Notes: generated by a model not told the origin, from the letters alone. DNA of 64,000 nucleotides from JABDMH01 sp965223165 (GCA_965223165.1 CBDCVQ010000016.1:434001-498000), one strand, 5' to 3'. Shown: positions 45,095-53,790, counted from the first letter of the stretch. Translations and numbers: made by a program.

Positions 45095-45350
45095 CCTTAG
45101 CCTCAGCCTCAGCCTTAACCTCAGCCTTAACCTTAGCCTCAGCCTCAGCCTTAGCCTAAACCTCAGCCTTAGCCTTAGCCTTAGCCTTAGCCTTAGCCTT
45201 AGCCTCAGCCTTAGCCTTAGCCTCAGCCTCAGCCTTAGCCTTAGCCTTAGCCTCAGCCTTAGCCTTAGCCTTAGCCTCAGCCTTAGCCTTAGCCTTAGCC
45301 TCAGCCTCAGCCTCAGCCTCAGCCTTAACCTCAGCCTCACCCTCAGCCTC
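45095..45350. repeat. Telomere-like hexanucleotide array (CCTYAG)n, about 42 units
   Basis: An almost uninterrupted array of 6-bp units, mainly CCTTAG and CCTCAG, with a few CCTTAA, CCTAAA and CCTCAC. The minus strand reads as long Arg-Leu runs, which explains an artificial reading frame over it. It lies between tpiA and the S24 repressor gene. Being a pure low-complexity array, its length is likely to vary by slippage. Confidence 0.9.
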
Positions 45351-45372
45351 TGATTCCCGTCTACCTATACAT

Positions 45373-45412
45373 TACAAATTTGTCTTATATTTGGTGGTAC
45401 AGACCACGTACC
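45373..45412 (+). promoter_or_regulatory. Candidate promoter and operator of the S24-type repressor gene
   Basis: TATATTTG at 45386-45393 is an exact TAnnTTTG -7 box. Just before it is a perfect 10-bp palindrome, ACAAATTTGT (45374-45383). Just after are two overlapping palindromic sites: GTGGT-ACAG-ACCAC (45394-45407) and GGTAC-AGACCAC-GTACC (45396-45412), the last ending one base before the ATG at 45413. This is the layout expected of an autorepressor; the operator assignment is inference. Confidence 0.5.
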
Positions 45413-46246
45413 ATGGCCAGTATTGTAAGTACTCGCTTTGTCGAATGCCACGACTATTTGAAATCCAGCGGTAAAATTCGCTCAAGCAGACAGTTTGCGG
45501 CTGCCTTGGACTACAAACCCCAAAATTTGCACGAGATACTAAAGGGGCGTCGAGATGTGCCTTTGGACGTCTTGCGGAGAGGGGTGGAAGTGTTTGGCAT
45601 CAATCCGATGTACCTCTATGCCGGAGAGGGCGCCATGTTTTTGGACAAAGAGGGCGAGTGCACATTTAGAGTACTGACTGTCGTCACGGATGAAGCGCAG
45701 CAAGAGCGCATTGTGCATGTGCCCGTGCCCGCCCAAGCAGGTTATTCACAGGAGCAGCAGACCGGCGGGTTCTTCGAGGAGCTTCCTACGTACACCCTGC
45801 CTGACAGCCGATATAGTTATGGGAGCCACCGATCATTTGACATCGCTGGAGATAGCATGGAGCCCACCCTGTCCGAAGGAGATAAGGTGGTCTGCAGCTT
45901 CATCGAGCCCTCGCGCTGGCTCTCCGACATCAGAGATCATCACGTCTATGTGGTCGTCACGCGTGCAGGAGTCATGATCAAAAGAGCCGTCAACAACCTG
46001 CGGAAGCACCGACACCTGGAGTTGATCTCCGACAATCCGTACTACAAATCATTTCGGATTAACGTCGGAGACATACGAGAAGTATGGTTGGTCAACACCA
46101 AACTTAGTCATTTTAGCCACCGTCTGGATACAGATGATGCAACACCCGTGCACACGTATGACGTACTCAAGGAAACCATCGATACACAGACAGCGTTGAT
46201 TAAGCGTCTGCAACAGACGATCGATAATCTAATGATCAACGTATGA
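45413..46246 (+). CDS. HTH/S24-peptidase-type transcriptional repressor (LexA/CI-like)
   Basis: 277 residues. The ATG at 45413 (MASIVSTRFVECHDYLK) is chosen over the longer frame from 45380, which would begin inside the promoter palindromes. An HTH of the XRE type spans about 15-70 (SSRQFAAALDYKPQNLHEIL), followed by an S24 peptidase domain with the catalytic Ser in DIAGDSMEPTLSEGD and Lys in VMIKRAVNN. This is the fold of LexA and phage CI-type repressors, whose self-cleavage is triggered by damage. There is no obvious Ala-Gly cleavage site I can confirm. Its stop overlaps the next ATG (ATGA at 46243). Confidence 0.9.
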   Translation: MASIVSTRFVECHDYLKSSGKIRSSRQFAAALDYKPQNLHEILKGRRDVPLDVLRRGVEVFGINPMYLYAGEGAMFLDKEGECTFRVLTVVTDEAQQERIVHVPVPAQAGYSQEQQTGGFFEELPTYTLPDSRYSYGSHRSFDIAGDSMEPTLSEGDKVVCSFIEPSRWLSDIRDHHVYVVVTRAGVMIKRAVNNLRKHRHLELISDNPYYKSFRINVGDIREVWLVNTKLSHFSHRLDTDDATPVHTYDVLKETIDTQTALIKRLQQTIDNLMINV

Positions 46247-46467
46247 CCATCAAGGGTACCGTGGTGTTTGAAAATCTCGAAATGGGATTTTGGGGCATCG
46301 TCGATGATAAAGGTGGCAAGTGGCTACCTGTCAACATGCCGGAGCAATTGAAAGTGCCGGGTGCACGGGTACGGATTCGCGCCCGCCGCTCCGATATGGA
46401 GTCCATGCACATGTGGGGCACGGCCATCGAGATTGTGTCGTTTCACACGGTTCCACTCTTCAAATAG
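46243..46467 (+). CDS. Small protein of unknown function, coupled to the S24 repressor
   Basis: 74 residues, starting at an ATG that overlaps the repressor stop codon by 4 bp, so it is translationally coupled. The sequence (GTVVFENLEMGFWGIVDDKG, then LKVPGARVRIRARR) is short and beta-rich with an OB-fold flavour. No signal peptide. I do not recognise a family. The coupling suggests a modulator or partner of the repressor. Confidence 0.75.
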   Translation: MTIKGTVVFENLEMGFWGIVDDKGGKWLPVNMPEQLKVPGARVRIRARRSDMESMHMWGTAIEIVSFHTVPLFK

Positions 46468-46585
46468 AAAAGCAACTGCTGTCTCCTCACTCTTCCCCTC
46501 TGCCCAAGGACGCCCGGCGTGGACGCTCGGCCAGCGGACATGATGGTACCTTGATTATGACGTCCTTTGGCAACAAATACAGACA

Positions 46586-47122
46586 ATGTCAAAGATCTTG
46601 GGTTGGCTGGTCATAGGCGCTCTTGCGCTGTACTTGTTGTTTCAGGTGTATGTGCAAATGCAGCGGCCAGATACGGGCTCCCGTGTTCCGGACTTCCAAG
46701 CGACGCTCGTTGACGGAAGCCCATTCCAGTTGTCGGACTTACACGGGCACTATGTTATCCTTTCCTTTTGGGCATCGTGGTGTGGGCCCTGCTTCCCCTC
46801 CAACCGTCGCCTGGCCCAACTGTACAAGGAGTATCAAGAGGCGACCTTTGACAAATCTGCGCAGTTGAAGGTCGTGTCCATTGCGCTCGAAAAATCGAGT
46901 GGGCGGACCGGAGTGGGAGAGGAGCGCTTCGGATTTGGCTGGCCATATCAGATTGTCGACGAGCAGCCATTTGTGGCCTTCTCGTCGCTGGCCCGGCGAT
47001 TCGGTGTGCGCAGCATTCCAACCAAGATCCTGATCGGCCCGGAGGGCAATGTCATTTTTTCCTCCGCCAGCATTCAAGAGATTGAATTATACCTGCAAGT
47101 CAGACTCAATCGCTCGTCGTAG
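46586..47122 (+). CDS. TlpA/ResA-like membrane-anchored thioredoxin
   Basis: 178 residues. An N-terminal membrane anchor (MSKILGWLVIGALALYLLFQV) places the domain in the periplasm. The TlpA-like fold has VPDFQATLVDGSPFQLSDL, the active site FWASWCGPCFPSNRR and the cis-proline loop RFGVRSIPTKILIGPEG. Such proteins reduce cytochrome c or other exported thiols. Its 3' end overlaps the convergent CotH-like gene by 17 bp. Confidence 0.92.
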   Translation: MSKILGWLVIGALALYLLFQVYVQMQRPDTGSRVPDFQATLVDGSPFQLSDLHGHYVILSFWASWCGPCFPSNRRLAQLYKEYQEATFDKSAQLKVVSIALEKSSGRTGVGEERFGFGWPYQIVDEQPFVAFSSLARRFGVRSIPTKILIGPEGNVIFSSASIQEIELYLQVRLNRSS

Positions 47123-48164
47123 CAGGAAATACATTTTCCTTCCAATCTTCCTGCTCTATTATCTCAAAAAAATCCCTGACATAGGCTCTCATCTGACGAA
47201 TATGCAGCTCTGGCAAGGGCGAGGAGTCGATTGTTTGCAACATCTGTGACTTTGCGGAGAGGAAAGTTTTGACCACGGCGGCAAAGTCGTCCGATTTCTT
47301 GCCCCGGTACTGGAAGAATCGCTCCGTGACTTTGCGGATCGGCAGTCGATCATAGGGCACTGCGTAGGAAGCATTGACTAGTCCGGAGGCATCGAAATCG
47401 TACGGGATGGGGATACGCCTATCCGCCTCCTGGCAGGCTATGAATTTAATGTTGTGACCCCGCGATAGATTCCAGTCCGTGTTGCCGATCATGTATTGAA
47501 ACAGCGTCAAAGTCTGATAGGCTCTTTTATCAAGCAAGGTCTTAGCGGTGGTCTCATCCAGCAATGCACATTCTAATCTGGCGGCGAGCTCCTTGTCCGT
47601 TTCGATGACGAAAGCGTAGTGCTTGGCATCCCTGTCACGAGGTAAATATCGTAGCTGGAAGAGTAGCGTTTCAAAGGCATGAGGGGAGACCAACTCATAG
47701 AGTTTATAGGCGACATATTCTTTGAGCAGGAGGAAGTTGGCCGTATCTGCAGCTAGACAATGGGTCACTAGTTTGTATTTACCCAAATGCTCCCAGCCTT
47801 GTGCTGTTCGGAGGTCCTTGGGCAGCTTGAGATGGATGGGCGGTACATCACATATGCGTTTGCGCGTTTCTCCCCGAGCAGCGATCTCGATAGGGATGGT
47901 CTGTGGAGTGGAGCCAGGGATGGTCAACACTGCAGAGATATCTTTTTCGTCTTCGATATGTGCGGCCAAACTGTCTGCATCATAGCGGATGCTTATCACA
48001 TCGGGACTAGCCTTGACCAGCCAATCAAAAAAAGTGGCGTTGCCGGTCAGGGGCGGTGCTGTATCCTTGGGTTCACAAGCGAGGAATCCCAGGAGGGCTA
48101 CGACGGCCAATAGCCGTTCCACGGCAGTAGGGCGGCCCGTAGTCAATAACACTTGAAGGCCCAT
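47106..48164 (-). CDS. Predicted lipoprotein with CotH-like kinase-fold features
   Basis: 352 residues from the ATG at 48164, which precedes a lipoprotein leader ending LLGFLAC. Sequence marks: RGETRKRICDVPPIHLKLPK, KYKLVTHCL, YVAYKLYELVSP, LFQYMIGNTDWNLSRGHNIK and PIPYDFDASGLVNASYAVP. The order RxxxKR.., YxxNxxDW.., (Y/F)DFD matches the CotH spore-coat kinase superfamily, in which these carry the ATP-binding and catalytic residues. I am fairly sure of the fold, less so of activity. The upstream 175 bp (48165-48339) shows no gene. Confidence 0.72.
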   Translation of the reverse strand: MGLQVLLTTGRPTAVERLLAVVALLGFLACEPKDTAPPLTGNATFFDWLVKASPDVISIRYDADSLAAHIEDEKDISAVLTIPGSTPQTIPIEIAARGETRKRICDVPPIHLKLPKDLRTAQGWEHLGKYKLVTHCLAADTANFLLLKEYVAYKLYELVSPHAFETLLFQLRYLPRDRDAKHYAFVIETDKELAARLECALLDETTAKTLLDKRAYQTLTLFQYMIGNTDWNLSRGHNIKFIACQEADRRIPIPYDFDASGLVNASYAVPYDRLPIRKVTERFFQYRGKKSDDFAAVVKTFLSAKSQMLQTIDSSPLPELHIRQMRAYVRDFFEIIEQEDWKENVFPATTSD

Positions 48165-48339
48165 GGTTAGGTTTTTCGGTTCATTTCGGCTCGATAAGAT
48201 GGGTTGGTCCAGGATCTTGGCATAAGATAGGGAGCACAACTGACAAGGTCTGATCCCTGCCTAAAGTTTTTGCATCTGATTGCCACGGCCAGCGACCTTA
48301 TCCGGTATGGCCCGATGCGTCGTCGGCTCTGCGTCGATC

Positions 48340-51024
48340 CTACATGGTGACGATAGTGCTACAATATTCGTGGCCACCCAGATTCAATTCAAAGAAGTAG
48401 AGCCCCGGCGCCAAATTATCGAGCGGAATGACTTCTCTGATTTGGGCCATCTCTGGAAGCGCTCCCTCAAGCATTAGTCTGCCCGTCATGTCCGTGATCG
48501 TCCATTGGGGCTGCGCAAGATCTGGGTTCTCGGCGATGATGGAAACCCTTTGGCGAGCCGGAATAGGATACAAGAGAAAAGGCAGTTCTCGCGTGTACGT
48601 GGCAGTCACCGTCTGTGAGATCGAGTAGTTACCATCGCGGTCCTCGGCTCGTAGGCGATATTCATTGAAACCGATATTGGGCCTGATATCACTGTGCGTG
48701 TACTCCAGCCGATCAACCTCGGCACCGACATCTGCAATGTCTGTAAACACTCCGTCGATCAGCCGCTGAGGAATCAAGCGGTCTGCATGATGGCCGGTCG
48801 ACAACCGCCAGTCCAAGCGCACCGCTCCCTGAGTAGCCGTGGCGGTTAAATCTTCGAATGTGGCAATATCAGGACCGCAGTAAGGAAAGATCTCTACATA
48901 ATCTGTTGTGGCCAGACCAGCCGGATCCGTGACGGTAAGGTTCACGCGATACCAGTACTTTTCCTGACCACAACCCACGGGATCGAGCAGGGCCCATGTG
49001 CGGGGCGCAGGGTCGATCGTGCCCAGATGATAGTGCTCGTCATGGTATAGATCTACCCGCCATGCAAAGGTGAGATCTTCCTCCGCGTGCTCCAGATCAG
49101 ATACGACGGCGGCGAGCTCGAAGGTATTTTGGGCCTGAACCGAATAGGTGCTACCATCTTTAATGCTGGAGATTTGAACGTTTGGGGGTGTATTGTTGAC
49201 CGATATCACATAATCTTTTCGGCTCTCGCGCCCATCTAGATCAGTCACCACCAGAGTCACATCAAATGATCTGGCCTCCGTATGCCTAAACACATGCTTG
49301 ACGAGAGCTCCGGTAGCTTCCTCACCATCGCCAAAGTCCCATTCAAACCTGAGTTCACTTCCATCAAACGCTCTTGTATTCCTGCTGTCAAACTCTACCT
49401 CCAATGGGCTCGCCCCATAGGGCGGACTAATCCTGGTTTCGATTTGGGGAGGTAAGATGCCTCCGTACGAAATCCGTCGCAACTCTCCCTCCAAGTGATT
49501 GACATAGTAAAGGTCACCGGACGGAGGATGAAAGGCAAAATCGGTCACCCCCTGGACCCCTCGCATAAAGGGCTCCACTCGCGTCACGGTGTAGTCATCG
49601 TCCAGGGTCACCATCGTGATAAATCCGCGATAATCACCCACAAAGAGTTTGTTTCTAAACTCCTCTGGAAATCCATCGAAATTGTTGAAGGCAGCCGGGA
49701 TAATAGATCCCCCTTCGATGACCTCACTCTGGGCCTCGCTGTCGTGGAGATTGACCCCAATCGCTCGCCCTCGATGATCAAATCCAGGCACCAACGTCCG
49801 AGCGGGTGGATTCCATTTGTCCGCACTGTAGCATAGCCCAGGTCTGCGGTGCACGAAGGTAATTACCTGCTCCGGGATCGGTGTATTGTCGCAAGGATTC
49901 ACAAAGAGGTAGCGGCCCTCGCGGTTCTCATTCTGCCAAAGGTCATTGAAGCGAAAGAACTCGCGGCAAGCTGCTGGATTGGGGCTTTCTCGATTCAGTG
50001 TCTTTGCTCGCCATGTGGCACCCCACCGGAAGTCATGCCCTTCGAAGATGGGCCAGCCAAACCATTCTCCGGGTTCTCGTACAATGTTTAGTTCCTCCCA
50101 TTGGGCCCCGCCAACGTCCCCCACCAGAAAGATGCCCGGGCGCCCCTGCGAAGGGAGGTGAGAACCGGTGTTGTTCACGTGGATAAATTTGTAAGGATTG
50201 CGCATACCCAAGGCCCAGGTACGTGATCTATGCGATCGGGGAGCGGTGGGATCGAAAAATGGGTTGCTAGGCAGCCCAGCCCCTGACTTGGGATCAATGC
50301 GAGACAGCTTTCCATTCGGTGTGCCCAATTGCATCGCCTTGAAAGAGCCGACATTGTCGCTCTCTTGGATAATGCCGTCCGCTAAGGCCTGCACATGGTA
50401 GGTATCTCGTGCGTTGCCCGTGTCAATCTGGCTAAAAGACGCCCCGTCCCCAAAGGAGAAAAGCAAGGATCCGTCTGAGCCAAAGGCCAGGGAGCCCGTC
50501 GCATGCGATCCCATCAGAATGGGTAGGCCATCTACCGGCTCTTGTCCCAGAATCACTTTTCTGCTACCCGCCAAGGTGGTACGATATCCCGAGAGCGAAT
50601 CTGCCGTATAACGGGTGATCCGTGCGATGGTCGCCTGTGATGGAATCGACATGCCCGGATCATAGTCGGCCGAGCCGTGGTACAAGAGATGATGTCGGTC
50701 CACCGCATAAAACACATAGTACCAACCATTTCGGTCAAAGTAAGGGTCCAGCGCAAAACCGACTAGCCCGTGATCGCCCCACCCGGCTACCTCCTCCCGA
50801 AGGTCAAGCAGAGGCTGCGCCGACTTGTCACCTTCCGGCGTCATGCGCCAGATCAGACCATCTTTTTCCCAGACATACGCTTCACCCAAATGGTCAAAGG
50901 TGATTCCGACGGGCTTGATCAGATTGTCCAATAGGAGCTCGTCGATGAAATGGGGAGGGAGCTCCGTCTGTGCCCCTAGTCCGAAGGCCCAGCCCAGGCA
51001 TAGCAGAATGTAGCTAAATCTCAT
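48340..51024 (-). CDS. PQQ-dependent sugar-dehydrogenase-like protein with PKD domain and T9SS type A sorting domain
   Basis: Large secreted protein of 894 residues. The ATG at 51024 begins a signal peptide (MRFSYILLCLGWAFGLGAQ). Residues about 25-490 are a six-bladed propeller of the glucose/sorbosone dehydrogenase type (GDHGLVGFALDPYFDRNGW, SFGDGASFSQIDTGN, YKFIHVNNTGSHLPS, LVGDVGGAQWEELNIVREPG). A PKD domain lies near residue 560 (FEWDFGDGEEATGALVKHVF). Further beta domains follow, and the last 75 residues are a type A T9SS sorting domain. Whether the propeller keeps PQQ and calcium sites cannot be decided here. Related proteins oxidise sugars or act as carbohydrate-binding surface proteins. 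Confidence 0.88.
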   Translation of the reverse strand: MRFSYILLCLGWAFGLGAQTELPPHFIDELLLDNLIKPVGITFDHLGEAYVWEKDGLIWRMTPEGDKSAQPLLDLREEVAGWGDHGLVGFALDPYFDRNGWYYVFYAVDRHHLLYHGSADYDPGMSIPSQATIARITRYTADSLSGYRTTLAGSRKVILGQEPVDGLPILMGSHATGSLAFGSDGSLLFSFGDGASFSQIDTGNARDTYHVQALADGIIQESDNVGSFKAMQLGTPNGKLSRIDPKSGAGLPSNPFFDPTAPRSHRSRTWALGMRNPYKFIHVNNTGSHLPSQGRPGIFLVGDVGGAQWEELNIVREPGEWFGWPIFEGHDFRWGATWRAKTLNRESPNPAACREFFRFNDLWQNENREGRYLFVNPCDNTPIPEQVITFVHRRPGLCYSADKWNPPARTLVPGFDHRGRAIGVNLHDSEAQSEVIEGGSIIPAAFNNFDGFPEEFRNKLFVGDYRGFITMVTLDDDYTVTRVEPFMRGVQGVTDFAFHPPSGDLYYVNHLEGELRRISYGGILPPQIETRISPPYGASPLEVEFDSRNTRAFDGSELRFEWDFGDGEEATGALVKHVFRHTEARSFDVTLVVTDLDGRESRKDYVISVNNTPPNVQISSIKDGSTYSVQAQNTFELAAVVSDLEHAEEDLTFAWRVDLYHDEHYHLGTIDPAPRTWALLDPVGCGQEKYWYRVNLTVTDPAGLATTDYVEIFPYCGPDIATFEDLTATATQGAVRLDWRLSTGHHADRLIPQRLIDGVFTDIADVGAEVDRLEYTHSDIRPNIGFNEYRLRAEDRDGNYSISQTVTATYTRELPFLLYPIPARQRVSIIAENPDLAQPQWTITDMTGRLMLEGALPEMAQIREVIPLDNLAPGLYFFELNLGGHEYCSTIVTM

Positions 51025-51044
51025 AGTTTGTGATGGTGTATCTT

Positions 51045-51067
51045 CAAATTTAGGCATTAAAAATGCC
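51045..51067 (-). promoter_or_regulatory. Candidate -7 box and adjacent hairpin upstream of the PQQ-like gene
   Basis: Minus-strand TAAATTTG (51045-51052) is an exact TAnnTTTG match, 20 bp before the ATG at 51024. Directly upstream is a perfect 6-bp inverted repeat, GGCATT-AAA-AATGCC (51053-51067). The hairpin could be an operator; no -33 box is clear. Confidence 0.4.
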
Positions 51068-51204
51068 TGCCGCCGGGAGCCAGGCATCCTTTAACAAATC
51101 TGTTTTCCATAGCCCGGAAGGGAAGATGAATGCTTTTGAGCGGTGGGACTCGGATGCGGTGAGGCGGTCCAATATCTGAAGCCACTCATCCGCGATCGAG
51201 GCCC

Positions 51205-51447
51205 CTACACAAAGCCGTCATCTTGTGCTAGCCGTCCATGATTCTTATCCACCCAGCGATCAAAGGCATTATCAAACTGTATCCATTCCTCGGTGAAGCC
51301 ACAACCCACGCACAGGTACCGATCCAAAAGCACGGATTTGAGGCCCCACTTGGTCAATCGGAGATGTTTATTGTGATCCATTTTACTTCCGGCGATCCGA
51401 ATGACATCGGTTGATTGACATTTGGGGCAGGCATGCGTATTCTTCAT
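51205..51447 (-). CDS. Small zinc-ribbon protein, unknown function
   Basis: 80 residues with one zinc ribbon: HACPKCQSTDVIRIAG and DRYLCVGCGFTEEW (four cysteines in two pairs). A basic linker with KHLRLTKWGLKS lies between. Such proteins are common in this phylum and have no assigned role. The gap of 180 bp to the PQQ-like gene holds the promoter described above. Confidence 0.72.
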   Translation of the reverse strand: MKNTHACPKCQSTDVIRIAGSKMDHNKHLRLTKWGLKSVLLDRYLCVGCGFTEEWIQFDNAFDRWVDKNHGRLAQDDGFV

Positions 51448-51474
51448 TGGGCCTCCATTTGGTTTCTGCTGAAA

Positions 51475-51806
51475 TTAGTGCAATGATGGCATTCTTCCAA
51501 TCGACAAAGGGGGACATGCAATGCATGCCCCCTGGACCAACAGTGCTTCGATACCGGCGGCTTCATACGTGTTCGGATCGTCAGGATTAATGGAGACGCT
51601 CCATAGATTGGGTCTCGTAGCAGCGCTGATTTTGTCTTCTACACACTGCGCGCGCACCAATCGATCGGCTTGGCCTGCTCGACATGGGTGAGTTGCGCGG
51701 ACAACATGCCGAGGGGCAGTATGGCATTGGGATTGATGGCATGGCTACTCTGAGCAGGCAGACTAGGGGAGAGGAGTGTAAAAGCCAGTGACTGGGTAAG
51801 TAGCAT
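51475..51806 (-). pseudogene. Possible small exported protein, apparently frameshifted
   Basis: From the ATG at 51806 the frame reads a signal peptide (MLLTQSLAFTLLSPSLPAQS) and then NAILPLGMLSAQLTHVEQ with KPIDWCARSV before a stop at 51639. A second open frame on the same strand from 51660 reads VRAQCVEDKISAATRPNLWS and SVSINPDDPNTYEAAGIEAL to a stop at 51475. One missing base near 51655 (in a GCGCGC stretch) would join them into a 110-residue exported protein with four cysteines. I have no homology evidence; treat as tentative. Confidence 0.35.
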
Positions 51807-52119
51807 TGCAGATTCATAATTGGTACATTTTTTTTCTTTCCTGTGCCTGTTCATACCGGCCTCTGCCAAAGGTTAGCAGCACCGATAAAATAATTTGCCC
51901 CCGTATGTCGCAGCATGCTGGTGTCTTCTCATTGCGATGATGGTAATTCGGATAGACGGGCAAGAAGTGGCAGACGGGCACAGACACGAGAACTGGTGTA
52001 GTATACTTGTAGGGTTCCGTCCCTTGACATTATTGGATAAGAGCTGCACCTTCTGAGGAGGACCGCACCACAAGCACCTTTGCTGCGGTGGGTCATCACC
52101 TAAACCTACTTACCAGCCC
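51807..52119. other. Gene-free stretch
   Basis: Just over 300 bp between the tentative frameshifted gene and the exported protein at 52120. Short open frames on the minus strand here lack any coding feel. I see no repeat, RNA gene or clear promoter. Confidence 0.5.
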
Positions 52120-52863
52120 ATGCTTCTCCTTAGAATCGCTCCGGTCTTGCTCTTCTTATCCAGCTCTGGGCACGGGATGCAGGCACAAAGTGTGTTAAAA
52201 ATCTCGTACAGCGAGCACATTCACTGGGATAGCGACGCACATCGCATCGCCATTGCGGAGATGATCCAACGAGCCGATTTCAGCGAACCAGCGGCCTGGA
52301 GATTTCTGAGGGAAAATGCATCGACCCAAAATACTCGGGTGTACTATGTGCGAGGTGATACGCTCATCTTCCAGCACAAGCTCGATGGCGATGACCTAGC
52401 GCCAAGCTATGTAGCCTACCAGGATGAGCATACCGCTTATTCGTTTGTCCCAGGACGCGAACCCCTTTATCTGGGAGACTCGCTGCGACATCAGCAGGCG
52501 GTCGATGCAAGGCAGGGCTCGGATTCGAATCCCATCGTAGTTGACTTCTCGATGCAAAAAAACCTGCGCCGAATCCCGGGTCGGGCGAAGATCCTGGGTC
52601 ATACCGCACTGGCCTACGAAGAGCAAAAGTCCAACGGTCAGGAAGAGCGGTATTGGCTATCGGAGGAAGCTAGCCATGGCGCAGAGCATGGCTCGACCTT
52701 TTGGTTTCACCACATATTCTACGATACACAGCTCATTGTCAAAGCCGTCAAACGATCCGTTGATTATGGGCGGGCAGAAATTTGGGAGCTTGTCGGTATC
52801 GAGTCGATCGATAGAACTACCATGGCCGAGCTAAAAAGAGAACTTGTCCACCCTTACCGATGA
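52120..52863 (+). CDS. Exported protein of unknown function, 247 residues
   Basis: Signal peptide MLLLRIAPVLLFLSSSGHGM with likely cleavage near MQAQ. The mature part has a helical start (RIAIAEMIQRADFSEPAAWR), an extended region with a repeated pattern of short strands (YYVRGDTLIFQHKLDGDDLA), and a beta-rich end (ERYWLSEEASHGAEHGSTFW). The overall shape resembles the GLPGLI-like or outer-membrane lipoprotein carrier groups, but I cannot place it in a family. No operon partner. It follows a gene-free stretch and precedes a small gene at 53008. Confidence 0.75.
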   Translation: MLLLRIAPVLLFLSSSGHGMQAQSVLKISYSEHIHWDSDAHRIAIAEMIQRADFSEPAAWRFLRENASTQNTRVYYVRGDTLIFQHKLDGDDLAPSYVAYQDEHTAYSFVPGREPLYLGDSLRHQQAVDARQGSDSNPIVVDFSMQKNLRRIPGRAKILGHTALAYEEQKSNGQEERYWLSEEASHGAEHGSTFWFHHIFYDTQLIVKAVKRSVDYGRAEIWELVGIESIDRTTMAELKRELVHPYR

Positions 52864-53007
52864 CGCCAAGTCGGATGGCTATAGATCAAGGTAGTTGGTC
52901 GTGCGAGGTCCAAACGCTAGCCTGCGACCTTCATCCAACCTACTCCGATAGGTGACGACTTGAAATATCGTTACATTAGAGTATAACCTTCATAACCACC
53001 TGTTTCT

Positions 53008-53193
53008 ATGCATTTATCTGAAGAAGGTCGTTCCAATCACATCAATGACCTGAGAAATCGGCGTAGTGTCGAAATACTTGCCACGTTGAAAAGTAGAGCT
53101 TCATTGCCCAAGAAATACCAATTAGTCAAGGATATCATCGCTAGATACAGGACTTTGATTAGGCACGCAGCGCAATCTCTTCATCTGCGCTGA
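53008..53193 (+). CDS. Small protein of unknown function, 61 residues
   Basis: Open from an ATG at 53008 to 53193. Basic and helical (DLRNRRSVEILATLKSRASL, then KKYQLVKDIIARYRTLIRHA). No signal peptide, cysteine motif or known domain. Its size and location in the accessory zone make it a weak call; it could also be chance. Confidence 0.35.
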   Translation: MHLSEEGRSNHINDLRNRRSVEILATLKSRASLPKKYQLVKDIIARYRTLIRHAAQSLHLR

Positions 53194-53309
53194 CTCTCTT
53201 GCTCCATCCTTCGGTTTTGCTAGGACAGAGAAAGCCGACCTAGCCCCGGGAAGAGGTGATTCCGAGACGGGATCAACCCGCCATTGTTGCCGCACTTTCG
53301 GACAAAATA

Positions 53310-53783
53310 TCAGTTTTTTTCGCTGTTATCGCAAGATTGCCACAGAATGCATATTCTAGTTGTGAAAGAGATGCTATCAGTAGCAGTTGACATACCTACC
53401 TTGCCTGGAATATCAGATTTAAGTATCGATAGGCCCAAGTAGGCCAGCGTGGAACCTGATTCAATGAAGATTGACCTAGGTTTTTCTTCTGTTGACAATT
53501 TGCGAGTCTCGTCGATGAGGAACTGCATTAATGACAGCCCTTCAGTCACTACACCATAGGGCCCCGTAAGAAGGTCACCTAGTTCTTGTTTCTCCTCTTT
53601 TTCCTCGTCTTTCATCCTTTCCTCTAACTTAGAGTTGCCTTTCAATTTCTCAAGAATGTGAAATGAAACAGGATCAAAAATGGTAGAGGTGACCAGATCG
53701 CCTGTTGCCTGAAGACTGCCTGCTGTAGCCTCCAGGCCCTTTACTACACTAGTAATAGAAGAAGAAACGCTGGAAGAAGACAA
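53310..53783 (-). CDS. Unknown protein, possibly truncated at its start
   Basis: 157 residues. The only available start is TTG at 53783; no ATG lies in the first part, and the frame is open upstream only to 53808. Composition: Ser/Thr-rich N-terminus, then a strongly charged segment (KLEERMKDEEKEEKQELG) and a C-terminal mixed part with SIFIESGSTLAYLGLS. No family recognised. A perfect inverted repeat lies just upstream at 53791-53811. Could be the C-terminal remnant of a larger gene, given the debris around it. Confidence 0.42.
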   Translation of the reverse strand: MSSSSVSSSITSVVKGLEATAGSLQATGDLVTSTIFDPVSFHILEKLKGNSKLEERMKDEEKEEKQELGDLLTGPYGVVTEGLSLMQFLIDETRKLSTEEKPRSIFIESGSTLAYLGLSILKSDIPGKVGMSTATDSISFTTRICILWQSCDNSEKN

Positions 53784-53790
53784 GATATCA

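Noticed and set aside
44921..45340. A 139-codon frame of Arg-Leu repeats on the minus strand
   Set aside because: It is only the translation of the hexanucleotide array and has no start context; it is explained by the repeat itself.
45019..45350. Possible CRISPR array
   Set aside because: Units are 6 or 15 bp without spacers of regular size and no cas genes are present; it is a simple repeat.
51873..52073. A 66-codon minus-strand frame rich in Cys, Ser and His
   Set aside because: Looks like random sequence and has no partner or signal.
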